Made by a program: the position numbers and the translations under genes. Positions 41,207 through 47,755 of a stretch of 64,000 nt of DNA are shown here, one piece after another; the stretch's first letter is position 1; every line of letters begins with the position of its first letter. A model generated the notes under the pieces. The model was not told the origin of the DNA and searched no databases. It saw nothing but the letters and a program-made list of their open reading frames with translations. Source of the DNA: a virus; IMG/VR virus record IMGVR_UViG_3300046817_000837, positions 1-64,000 of that record; one strand, written 5' to 3'.

Positions 41207-42131
41207 TCCCCCGGGATCTCCTCGTCCCGGCTCCCCAGCGGGGCCGCAACGGGGGCGTCGGGATCATCGAAGGCCATGCCCTGGGCTTCCTGCCAGGCGC
41301 GCAGCGCGGCCAGCGCGCTAGCCTCCGGGCTGACTCGCATGCCGATGTCCTCCTCGAACTTCTCCAGCGCCGCCGCGTCCATCCCCGCCGCGAGAGTGAC
41401 GAAGGCGACGTTGAGCAGCTGGCGCGGGGTCAGCGCCTCGATCCCCTTCCCCGTGCCGTTCTTGAGGAGCTCCCCGTCGAGGCGCGCCGCGTTCGCCGCT
41501 GACCAGGCGAGGAGCCAGCGGGCGGCGGCGTAGGGCGGCCGGATACCAGCTCCAGGACCTTGGCCACGACGTCGAGCAGGGCCTCCGCGTCGGCCTTGGT
41601 GATCATGGCGTGCTCTTCGAAGGCGTTCCAGTCACCGCGGACGTAGGACGCGCAGGACCGGTCGTTGCCGGCCTCGCAGTCCGCGCACTCCCCGCAGCCA
41701 GGCTCGCCCGCGTAGATGCAGTCCCGCAGCAGCGAGTACATGGCCGACATTGCCCGCGGGTCGCTGGTGTCCACGTCGGCGGCCGAGGAGAACTTCAGCA
41801 GCGGCATGAGCCCGATCCGGTCCGCGATCCGGAACGACTTGCCGAGCAGCTCGACCTGGTCACCCGCGTCGGCGACGACGCCGGCCTTGACCTCGTCCTG
41901 GCTGGCGTCCCGGTTCGCCTGCCGGGCCGCCGTGCCCTGGATGACGGCCAGGTCGCGGTCCGTCTTCGCCGGGATGTCCGGGCCGGTGCCGTCCTCGTCA
42001 CGGTCGTCCGGCTCATACCGGGGGATGACCTCCCGGGTCGCCCTGGCCCTGGCCGCGGCGCGCGGCGGCGGGAGGGGGGCAGCCGGGGCGTCGTCCCAGT
42101 CGATCGTGTAGTCAGCCTCTGCGTCCGGCAT
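41191..42131 (-). CDS. Tail assembly chaperone, -1 frameshifted long form
   Basis: A -1 shift near 41532-41542 moves reading from VLELVSGRP into PYAAARWLLAWSAANAARLD, LTPRQLLNVAFVTLAAGMDA, EDIGMRVSPEASALAALRAW and ends GEWMKQ at 41191, giving about 312 residues. The extension is clean, globular coding sequence with no start codon of its own before 41382. This is the G/GT arrangement conserved upstream of siphovirus tape measure genes. The slip region (minus strand ccggccgccctac) is not a classical X-XXY-YYZ heptamer. Confidence 0.75.
41430..42131 (-). CDS. Tail assembly chaperone (short form)
   Basis: 233 residues in the zero frame. Acidic N-terminus (MPDAEADYTIDWDDAPAAPL), then DQVELLGKSFRIADRIGLMP, MYSLLRDCIYAGEPGCGECA and ITKADAEALLDVVAKVLELV: the G-type chaperone that coats the tape measure during tail assembly. 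An internal Cys group (C-x2-C-x2-C) is unusual. The residues after SGRP are low-complexity and look like out-of-frame translation, supporting the frameshift described in the next entry. Confidence 0.8.
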   Translation of the reverse strand: MPDAEADYTIDWDDAPAAPLPPPRAAARARATREVIPRYEPDDRDEDGTGPDIPAKTDRDLAVIQGTAARQANRDASQDEVKAGVVADAGDQVELLGKSFRIADRIGLMPLLKFSSAADVDTSDPRAMSAMYSLLRDCIYAGEPGCGECADCEAGNDRSCASYVRGDWNAFEEHAMITKADAEALLDVVAKVLELVSGRPTPPPAGSSPGQRRTRRASTGSSSRTARGRGSRR

Positions 42132-42134
42132 CGC

Positions 42135-42470
42135 TCACGCCTCCCCGAGCTGCGCGGTCAGGCGGGCGATCTGCTCGCGGGCCCAGGTCTCGCCGTCACG
42201 CGTCTCGTTCTCGGTCGCCGCCAGGACCCGGTCCTCCAGGTCCGGCGCGTCGTTGCCCTGGTGGTGGCGCATTGCGTTCACGATCGTGCCGACCAGGTTG
42301 TAGCGCTTGGTCCGGTGCGTGAACAGGGTCATGTAGAGCAGGCGGCGCGTCTCGTCCAGGTCCTCGGCATTCGAGGGCCGGGCGGAGCGGGTGCCGTCCT
42401 GGGCGACGTCCTGGTCGCGTGCCGTGAGGTTGTCCTGCATTTCCCGGACTGCCTCGTCTTCCGTAGCCAT
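42135..42470 (-). CDS. Hypothetical tail-module protein
   Basis: 111 residues between the tail tube and chaperone genes. Charged helical protein: EDEAVREMQDNLTARDQDVA, DLDETRRLLYMTLFTHRTKR, YNLVGTIVNAMRHHQGNDAP. A gene here is common in actinophage tail modules. No domain recognised; four bases separate it from the chaperone start. Confidence 0.6.
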   Translation of the reverse strand: MATEDEAVREMQDNLTARDQDVAQDGTRSARPSNAEDLDETRRLLYMTLFTHRTKRYNLVGTIVNAMRHHQGNDAPDLEDRVLAATENETRDGETWAREQIARLTAQLGEA

Positions 42471-42540
42471 TCGTTCCGTCCCGTATCAGGTAGAAGGGCG
42501 CATACTCTTGAAGACCGGGTTGTGGTGACCCTGGGCGGAA

Positions 42541-42576
42541 GGCGCGCGTGCGGCAGGGTGACCTCGCACGCGCGCC
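42541..42576 (-). terminator. Strong hairpin downstream of tail tube gene
   Basis: ggcgcgcgtgcg (42541-42552) pairs perfectly with cgcacgcgcgcc (42565-42576), a 12-bp stem with a 12-nt loop. It lies between the tail tube gene and the rest of the minus-strand tail operon. A partial terminator here would keep the tube protein abundant while lowering expression of the downstream genes, as in many siphophages. No long T-tract. Confidence 0.65.
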
Positions 42577-42593
42577 TTTCCCGTGCCCGGGGA

Positions 42594-43028
42594 TTAGGTG
42601 CCGGCGATGCCCGTGGTCGGGTACCGGGAGATCCTGGTCGCGGCATTCCAGGTGGACTTCAGCGACACGGCCGCGGTCACGCCGCCGGCGAGAGAGTAGT
42701 CCGGGAGGATCTGGCCGAAGAAATACTGGCCAGGGGCCGCGCCCTGCACGCCCAGCGTGCTCGGGTACAGGTAGAAGTTGCGCGGCAGGCCGTCCGTGGC
42801 GGCAACGTACGTCTGCGCCGTGGCCGTGTCATAGAAACCGCTGAAGTCGCCGGAGGCGTCAGGCAGGCCAGCCACCCAGATCAGGTTCTGGTCGCCCATG
42901 GTGGTGACGTCGACCTTGTTGACGACGAAGTTGATCGACCAGTCCGACAGGAAGGCCATCGGGGCGGCCAGGTCGGCCGGGTTCACGCCGATGTAGGCGA
43001 TCCCGTTGCGACCATGGATACGACTCAC
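42594..43028 (-). CDS. Major tail tube protein
   Basis: 144 residues, GTG start with SD gtgaggag. Reads MSRIHGRNGIAYIGVNPADL, then LSDWSINFVVNKVDVTTMGD, DASGDFSGFYDTATAQTYVA and YFFGQILPDYSLAGGVTAAV: the beta pattern of siphovirus tail tube subunits (type-VI Hcp-like fold). First gene of the minus-strand tail operon, followed by a strong hairpin, consistent with high expression. Confidence 0.8.
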   Translation of the reverse strand: MSRIHGRNGIAYIGVNPADLAAPMAFLSDWSINFVVNKVDVTTMGDQNLIWVAGLPDASGDFSGFYDTATAQTYVAATDGLPRNFYLYPSTLGVQGAAPGQYFFGQILPDYSLAGGVTAAVSLKSTWNAATRISRYPTTGIAGT

Positions 43029-43121
43029 AGTAGCTGACTCCTCACGAACTGTGTGGGGAGCCGGCTCCGGGCATGGCCGCGGCTTTATGCTGGCAGCAGC
43101 GTATACCAGCTAGTTTGGTAA

Positions 43122-43418
43122 GTGTCGCATGAGGAGCGATGGCTCCCTGTTCCGGGATACCAGGGCTGGTACGAGGTCAGCGACCTGGGGAACGTCTACG
43201 CGATGGCGCGGCCTTTCACGCGCGGTGGCTTGCTGAGGGCGCAGCTGAATTCCGCGGGATACCGCACCGTGCGGCTGAGCAAGTACGGCCGCGTCCGGAC
43301 GGTTACCGTAGGGCGGCTGGTGCTGGCGGCATTCCGCGGGCCAGGAGGGGAAATGCGCGCCCGGCACGGCCCGGGGGGCAGGCAGGATGACTCGCTGGGG
43401 AACCTGGAATGGGGATAA
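43122..43418 (+). CDS. NUMOD4/HNH homing endonuclease, degraded active site
   Basis: 98 residues from GTG 43122, with TAGTTT 5 nt upstream (leaderless). RWLPVPGYQGWYEVSDLGNV is a NUMOD4 motif, and RTVTVGRLVLAAFRGP plus DSLGNLEWG are the HNH-flanking segments. The His-Asn core expected as HxDGDxxNN is degenerate (RHGPGGRQDDSLGNL), so nuclease activity is doubtful. Inserted just upstream of the tail tube gene on the opposite strand. Confidence 0.75.
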   Translation: MSHEERWLPVPGYQGWYEVSDLGNVYAMARPFTRGGLLRAQLNSAGYRTVRLSKYGRVRTVTVGRLVLAAFRGPGGEMRARHGPGGRQDDSLGNLEWG

Positions 43419-43441
43419 GACCGGGTGATACGCTAATCCGC

Positions 43442-43621
43442 ATGAGAGAGCAGCCTGCAAGCGGTTACCGGCGAGCGCTGTCCTGGCACTGCGACCCGCC
43501 GCCACGGGGCACGCCCTTCGTGGTGGTCGCCGAGGGCTGGACGATCGCCGGCGGCATGGAGATCCGGGACATTCATGCGATTGAGGCCCTGTACCCAGAG
43601 GAACCGGACGAAGGACAATAA
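43442..43621 (+). CDS. 59-residue hypothetical protein
   Basis: ATG 43442 with TACGCT exactly 7 nt upstream (leaderless; the same hexamer and spacing as at 24186). Product MREQPASGYRRALSWHCDPP then FVVVAEGWTIAGGMEIRDIH and an acidic end. It is followed at once by a strong bidirectional terminator. Function unknown. Confidence 0.6.
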   Translation: MREQPASGYRRALSWHCDPPPRGTPFVVVAEGWTIAGGMEIRDIHAIEALYPEEPDEGQ

Positions 43622-43625
43622 AAAA

Positions 43626-43652
43626 GGCCCCGCCTCGTGAAGAGGCGGGGCC
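43626..43652. terminator. Bidirectional rho-independent terminator
   Basis: ggccccgcctc (43626-43636) and gaggcggggcc (43642-43652) form a perfect 11-bp stem with a 5-nt loop. It is flanked by an A-run before and a T-run (43653-43657) after, so it works on both strands. It separates the convergent gene at 43442 and the minus-strand operon ending at 43670. Confidence 0.92.
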
Positions 43653-43669
43653 TTTTTACTTTCCTTTCC

Positions 43670-43882
43670 TCAGGAGGCTGCCTTGCCCGCCGCTTCCTGC
43701 GCTTCCGGCGGGATCGCCAGGCTGTAGCAACTGGCGAAGTAGAACGTCACGGGACCGCTGAGCGGCCGGTGCAGCTCGATCGTCGGCGGCGGGACAAGCC
43801 CGTCAGGGTGCTGGACGTTCAGCCACGCCTTGCCGTCCTGCGTAACGTACGTCGTTACCGGCTGGCTCACGGGGCTCACCAT
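43670..43882 (-). CDS. Hypothetical small protein
   Basis: 70 residues, last gene of the minus-strand operon, overlapping the previous gene by 7 nt. Reads MVSPVSQPVTTYVTQDGKAW then NVQHPDGLVPPPTIELHRPL and GPVTFYFASCYSLAIPPEAQ. Small beta protein with no family recognised; it ends at the bidirectional terminator. Confidence 0.6.
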   Translation of the reverse strand: MVSPVSQPVTTYVTQDGKAWLNVQHPDGLVPPPTIELHRPLSGPVTFYFASCYSLAIPPEAQEAAGKAAS

Positions 43883-44178
43883 GAATTAACCTGAGTGTTG
43901 CCGTTGCCGAACTGGACACCGCGCGCCCCGGTACCGGCGTCCGCCTCCGGCGCCTTAGCGCACCTCGTAACGGAGATGGCCCCGTCCGCGCTGACAGTGA
44001 TCGTTTGATCACTGCCCAGGTGCGCGCCGCCCGCGTTCACGGTAATTTTCTTGCCGCCGGCCATGGTGACCGTGACCGACTGCGGGACTTCCGCTTCCGG
44101 GCCGACCGTGAAAACCCTGGCGTCTCCTCCCGTGGTGATAGTGACGCTCTCGATCCGGGCGTCCTGCTGGCCAGTCAT
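43876..44178 (-). CDS. Beta-rich protein ending in a RHIM/BASS-like amyloid motif
   Basis: 100 residues from ATG 44178 (ATGA overlap with the SPFH-like gene). Short beta repeats: IESVTITTGGDARVFTVG, SVTVTMAGGKKITVNAGG, QTITVSADGAISVTR. The C-terminus GARGVQFGNGNTQVNSW closely resembles the G-V-Q-x-G-x-x-N-T-Q-x-N signalling-amyloid motif (RHIM-like, BASS type) found on actinomycete NLR-like immune proteins and their effectors. A phage copy could act as a decoy, or the protein may just be structural. Motif recognition is by eye. Confidence 0.55.
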   Translation of the reverse strand: MTGQQDARIESVTITTGGDARVFTVGPEAEVPQSVTVTMAGGKKITVNAGGAHLGSDQTITVSADGAISVTRCAKAPEADAGTGARGVQFGNGNTQVNSW

Positions 44179-45110
44179 CACTTGCCCGCCGGGATCGTGT
44201 TCGGCGCGCCAACGTAGATCGTGCACGTCTTGCACTGGTCCGCCAGGTCTTGCAGGCCCAGGAAGTACTGCGCGTACGGCCCGTACAGCTTCTGGGCTGC
44301 GGCCAGCCGGGCGGCGTTGACGCTCAGCGCCTGCTCCGCCGCGATCTGCTGGTTGTACAGCTGCTGGACGGCCGGGTCGGTCGGCGTCACGTTGTCGACG
44401 GTCACTAGCATCGGGACGCAGTTCGTCACCGTGCTGGCATCGCCGCAGAAGTAGGGAGCCTTTGTCCCTGCTGCCACGTCTAGCTCAGCATTCAGGTCTT
44501 GCGCGATCTTCGCGCCCAGTGCCGGCCAGGAAACCGGGTCGGTCCACAGTGACGGCCCGAACTGGCCGATGACGTCATTGGTGGCCCGGTCAACGGCCGG
44601 CCCCATGTTCTCGGCCAGCATGGCGTTCCAGCCGGGAGTGGAGGAGTGCGGGTTCAGCGCCACGCTGGCGTCCGTCTGGTCCGAGCTCTCCGCGCAGCCG
44701 TACTTGAGGCAGAACGCGAGGAAGGCCGGCATCACCTTGTCTACCTGGGTAGGCGTAAAGTACACCGAGGTCCAGACGTGCACGGGCATGCCAGGAGTGC
44801 CGTCCTTTCCGGCGCCTGTCCGTACCGACATCGGGTTGTTACGGTCGCCGCCGGACGGTGAGGTCCGGTAGTTCCGGGCGTCGCACGGGTAGTACCAGGC
44901 CGTGTTGTCGTTGCCGATATTCACGTACTGCCCCGGGTGCGCGATGGCCACCACGTTCTGCGTCCCGCTGGCGTAGCCGTGACCGGTGACGATCGCGCAC
45001 TGGGAGATGGCGGGCTGGGCGTGCGTGCACGATGCCAGCGCCGCCAGGCCGGCCGCTACGGCCGTTGCGCTCACCAGGATCGTCCCGGCAAGCCTCCTGC
45101 TGATCCTCAA
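44178..45110 (-). CDS. SPFH/prohibitin-like lipoprotein
   Basis: 310 residues. The signal sequence RLAGTILVSATAVAAGLAAL with lipobox LASC predicts a membrane-anchored lipoprotein on the cell surface. The middle (VRTGAGKDGTPGMPVHVWTS VYFTP, then LGAKIAQDLNAELDVAAGTK) follows the band-7/SPFH order: beta core, then helical region. The C-terminus has a coiled coil (YNQQIAAEQALSVNAARLAA) and CKTC. Actinophages often carry band-7-like membrane proteins, function unknown. Coupled to both neighbours by ATGA overlaps. Confidence 0.7.
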   Translation of the reverse strand: MRISRRLAGTILVSATAVAAGLAALASCTHAQPAISQCAIVTGHGYASGTQNVVAIAHPGQYVNIGNDNTAWYYPCDARNYRTSPSGGDRNNPMSVRTGAGKDGTPGMPVHVWTSVYFTPTQVDKVMPAFLAFCLKYGCAESSDQTDASVALNPHSSTPGWNAMLAENMGPAVDRATNDVIGQFGPSLWTDPVSWPALGAKIAQDLNAELDVAAGTKAPYFCGDASTVTNCVPMLVTVDNVTPTDPAVQQLYNQQIAAEQALSVNAARLAAAQKLYGPYAQYFLGLQDLADQCKTCTIYVGAPNTIPAGK

Positions 45111-45376
45111 CTGATTTCCCTTTCTTGCAGTAGCCTGCCGAGCGCCTCATACGCGGGCAGGGCCAGCTCCCTGGTGCTTCCTGATGCCAGGGAGTCACTG
45201 ATTGCCGTGGCGAGCGCGTCCTGCGCCAGCTTCAGGGAACGGCGCTGCGCATGGACGGCGCACCGTTCCCGCTGGTAGCCGCGGATCTTCCGGGTCGCCC
45301 AGAAGCCGAGGGCCCCCATCCACACGGTCGCGACCAGCAGCGACGGCAGCGTCACGCTGACAAAGAACCGGATCAT
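45107..45376 (-). CDS. Small membrane protein
   Basis: 89 residues from ATG 45376 (ATGA overlap). One or two hydrophobic helices at the N-terminus (MIRFFVSVTLPSLLVATVWM GALGFWATRK), then a basic cytoplasmic helix region (YQRERCAVHAQRRSLKLAQD). Coupled to the SPFH-like lipoprotein gene, so the two may work together at the membrane. Confidence 0.6.
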   Translation of the reverse strand: MIRFFVSVTLPSLLVATVWMGALGFWATRKIRGYQRERCAVHAQRRSLKLAQDALATAISDSLASGSTRELALPAYEALGRLLQEREIS

Positions 45377-45654
45377 TGCGTTCCCAGGTAGCCCTCGATC
45401 ACGGCCAGCTCCCGGCGGAGATCCAGGGCCAGCACGCGGGCACGGGCCTGGTCGGCGGCCAGTTCCCCTTCCGTCTTGCGACCGTAGCCGCTCAGCTTCA
45501 CGTCCGCCCACCGCCATCTCCCGGGCGGGCAGGGCACGCTGAGGTCATCTGCCGCCCTGATCCGGTTCCGCAGCGACCAGCAGTGATCGCGCAGGACCTT
45601 CCGCGCCTCCTCCGGCAGGGTCGTCAGCCCCATGCGGCGCACCCGCCATCGCAT
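45373..45654 (-). CDS. Hypothetical helical protein
   Basis: 93 residues (or 86 if started at the internal ATG at 45633). Reads MGLTTLPEEARKVLRDHCWS, LRNRIRAADDLSVPCPPG, LAADQARARVLALDLRRELA. Mostly helical and charged. Overlaps its upstream neighbour by about 30 nt, or 10 nt with the shorter start. No known function. Confidence 0.5.
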   Translation of the reverse strand: MRWRVRRMGLTTLPEEARKVLRDHCWSLRNRIRAADDLSVPCPPGRWRWADVKLSGYGRKTEGELAADQARARVLALDLRRELAVIEGYLGTQ

Positions 45655-46496
45655 TCATTGCACCCGGCCACGGCCACGGCCACCGGGTGGGCTGCCGCGT
45701 TCACGAGCGGGAACTCGAATATGCGCCGGGAATCGATGTCGGCGGAGCAGCTGACCTCGCCGTCCTGGGCGCAGCCGGCGTTCACGAGCACCCGTCCGCC
45801 GTTCTCCCAGCAGTCCTGGTCGTTGACGCCGTCCTCGCAGCCGGCCGCGCGCACGCGCTGCTCCGTGCACTCGCTGAGGGCCGCGTCGTCGGCTTCCTCG
45901 CAGCCAGCCGCGCGGACGGCCCGGCCATTGCCGCTCTCCCAGCAGTCGCCGCGATCGTCGGCGTTGTCACAGCCCGCGCTCACGACCCGGGCACGGGCCG
46001 CCCGCTTGTTATCGTCTTCGGCCCAGCAGACGTAGTCGTCGCAGCCGGCCCCGGTCAGCCACGGCTCGCTCTCGCTGACGCTCACCCGGGTCACGGCGGG
46101 CTGCGAGAGTGCCTGCATGCGGTCCCACGCCTGCTCGCCCTCCGGGACGTGCGCGTGGAAGGGGGCGGTCCAGCGCTCTGCATCCGGGTCCCACGTCCGC
46201 AGGAACTCCCGGTCCTCGTGCCCGGTGAGCTCGTGCCGGATGAATCCCAGCAGCCGGAACAGCAGCGCTTCCGTGCTCTCGTAGTCGCTGGCGCTCACCC
46301 GGATGAGGGCGCGCTCGGTGAGCGGGACGCGGTACTCCCCGCCCCGGGTGATGAAGCTGGAGTCGACGGTCTCGATCTCGATGCCCACGTGCACCCGGTC
46401 GCCGTCACCCGGCGCCGGCGCGGCGCTGATCCTCCATCCCGGGCGGAAGATCGTCCTGCGCAGGACGCCGACCGCCTCGTGCTGGCTAATGCTCAT
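45624..46496 (-). CDS. Phage protein with six-fold cysteine repeat tail
   Basis: 290 residues. Residues 1-130 form a beta/alpha domain (MSISQHEAVGVLRRTIFRPG, VHVGIEIETVDSSFITRGGE, FRLLGFIRHELTGHEDREFL) found in actinophages. Residues 145-290 contain six units opened by AGC and closed by another Cys 4-9 residues later: AGCDDYVC, AGCDNADDRGDC, AGCEEADDAALSEC, AGCEDGVNDQDC, AGCAQDGEVSC, AGCNECDGGC, each separated by a polar spacer. Such acidic Cys loops could bind metal or form disulfides. No known family recognised for the repeat. Confidence 0.7.
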   Translation of the reverse strand: MSISQHEAVGVLRRTIFRPGWRISAAPAPGDGDRVHVGIEIETVDSSFITRGGEYRVPLTERALIRVSASDYESTEALLFRLLGFIRHELTGHEDREFLRTWDPDAERWTAPFHAHVPEGEQAWDRMQALSQPAVTRVSVSESEPWLTGAGCDDYVCWAEDDNKRAARARVVSAGCDNADDRGDCWESGNGRAVRAAGCEEADDAALSECTEQRVRAAGCEDGVNDQDCWENGGRVLVNAGCAQDGEVSCSADIDSRRIFEFPLVNAAAHPVAVAVAGCNECDGGCAAWG

Positions 46497-46546
46497 TCCT
46501 TGTCATCCTTCCTTGACGATGACCTGCTTGGCCGCGCGCTCGCTCA

Positions 46547-46798
46547 TTACCAGGTCACCGTGCAGTCGGGCTGGTAGCAGACGTGCGACCCGGGATGGCT
46601 CGCGCCCTTCTTGCCGCGCTCGCCCATGACGATGAGATCGCAGCGGTGCGTGAGGTGCGGCTGGCCGCCGGTTTCCTCGTGCGTTGAGCCGCACTTCTTG
46701 TTCCCGGCGTCGCGGCCCTGGTAGGCGCCCAGCCCGGCAAGGCACCCGATCGCGTGCTTCTTGATCGTGCCCCCGCACTGGTCACAGGGTGCTGCCAT
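46547..46798 (-). CDS. Zinc-binding-type small protein
   Basis: 83 residues, ATG with SD ggaaaggcaggaaa. MAAPCDQCGGTIKKHAIGC, then KKCGSTHEETGG, THRCDLIVMGERGKK and HVCYQPDCTVTW: eight Cys and several His in knuckle spacing. Likely folds around zinc. A 14-residue frame (46503-46547, MSERAAKQVIVKEG) may link it to the next gene. Role unknown. Confidence 0.6.
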   Translation of the reverse strand: MAAPCDQCGGTIKKHAIGCLAGLGAYQGRDAGNKKCGSTHEETGGQPHLTHRCDLIVMGERGKKGASHPGSHVCYQPDCTVTW

Positions 46799-47021
46799 TT
46801 TCCTGCCTTTCCAGGCTCATGTTCGACATGCTGAGGACATGGAACCCGGCCCTCTCCCGGCCCTTTCCGTGGCCCTGCTCCCGCATGGCTGCATAGAACC
46901 TCGTGAGCGCGTTGGGAACTGACGTGGCCTGGATGGTCATGTGGCTTAGCACGGTGGGATCATCTCCGGCCAGGTGCAGCCAGGTAACACGGAACTCATG
47001 CTGGGGCATCTTCGGGTTCAC
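46782..47021 (-). CDS. Hypothetical protein
   Basis: 79 residues from GTG 47021 with SD aaggggagac (ATG 47009 is a second choice). Reads HEFRVTWLHLAGDDPTVLSH then TIQATSVPNALTRFYAAMRE, an alpha/beta pattern. Overlaps the downstream zinc-type gene by 17 nt. Function unknown. Confidence 0.55.
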   Translation of the reverse strand: MNPKMPQHEFRVTWLHLAGDDPTVLSHMTIQATSVPNALTRFYAAMREQGHGKGRERAGFHVLSMSNMSLERQENGSTL

Positions 47022-47040
47022 TGTCTCCCCTTACCTGCCA

Positions 47041-47072
47041 CGGGCCGCCTTCCGTCTCCGGAGGGCGGCCCG
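47041..47072 (-). terminator. Hairpin between two minus-strand genes
   Basis: cgggccgcc (47041-47049) pairs with ggcggcccg (47064-47072), with further pairing possible in the loop. It lies between the genes at 47079 and 47021 and could be a terminator or attenuator for the minus strand. No T-tract follows. Confidence 0.5.
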
Positions 47073-47078
47073 GCTGGA

Positions 47079-47225
47079 TCAGCTGTCGGCGGCGTCGTCC
47101 CAGTCGCCGGGCCCGGTGCCCTCAGCGTCCTCCAGGCTGGCGATCATCCGGCGGAAGGCCAGGATCGCCGACAGCGCGGCAGCCCCGGCAGAGGCCAGGA
47201 TGAGCCCGAGTTCGATCTTCCTCAT
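47079..47225 (-). CDS. 48-residue membrane protein
   Basis: ATG 47225 with SD-like agggaaagaaa. Product MRKIELGLILASAGAAALSA, ILAFRRMIASLEDAEGTG, ending DWDDAADS. One transmembrane helix with a positive N-terminus and an acidic C-terminal tail. Too short for usual gene calling but the SD and codon use are good. Function unknown. Confidence 0.55.
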   Translation of the reverse strand: MRKIELGLILASAGAAALSAILAFRRMIASLEDAEGTGPGDWDDAADS

Positions 47226-47268
47226 TTTCTTTCCCTTTTCTCTTTCTTTTGCGGTGGATGGCAGTGAG

Positions 47269-47334
47269 CGGAAAGGAGCGGACTCGAACCGCTTGCCCGG
47301 GGATATTCATCCCGGTATGCGCCTGCGCCTTTCC
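47269..47334 (-). tRNA. tRNA-like element with degenerate D arm
   Basis: On the minus strand the acceptor strand ggaaagg (5' end at 47334) pairs perfectly with cctttcc (7 bp). The T arm agcgg-ttcgagt-ccgct is perfect with the canonical GGTTCGAGTCC loop, and discriminator G is at 47269. The middle 34 nt give only an imperfect anticodon arm (ccggg...cccgg) and no normal D arm, so the whole is 66 nt instead of about 75. The anticodon cannot be assigned. Either a divergent phage tRNA, a decayed one, or a tRNA mimic. Confidence 0.45.
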
Positions 47335-47431
47335 TGGGCGTCCCCGCCGTATCACCCTTCCGTGCGCCCGTCGATGAAATGCCTCCTGTGCGCACCCGAG
47401 GCAGGGATGCTGTTGTAACCGGGGAGAAAGG

Positions 47432-47683
47432 TTAAGCCCCAGCCGGCGGGGAGCCTGCCTCCAGTTCTACCCTGCCGGAGTCCGGTGGGCCGCCTCGCTC
47501 AGCAGGGGGAGCCTCCCAGGCTTCGACCGCGCGCACGGCGATCTCCAGTCCCTCGGCTATGCCCAGCTCCCGGTTCCTGGCCTTGATCGTCCGGGCGCCC
47601 AGGGCCGTCTCGCGGTGCCCGGCGGCCAGGTTGCCCAGGTGCGTGCAGAAGCCGGCCTTGTCCGCGATGATTACCTGCTTCAC
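47432..47683 (-). CDS. Hypothetical protein
   Basis: 83 residues from GTG 47683, SD agaggaaggg. Reads KQVIIADKAGFCTHLGNLAA, GHRETALGARTIKARNRELG and ends Pro/Gly-rich. Small helical N-terminal part with disordered tail. First gene after the tRNA-like element on this strand. No family recognised. Confidence 0.5.
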   Translation of the reverse strand: MKQVIIADKAGFCTHLGNLAAGHRETALGARTIKARNRELGIAEGLEIAVRAVEAWEAPPAERGGPPDSGRVELEAGSPPAGA

Positions 47684-47755
47684 GTGCCCTTCCTCTCCCG
47701 CCCCGCCGGCCGGGTCACTCCGGTCAGCGGGGCGGAGCCTTTGGTTACGGCGTGC

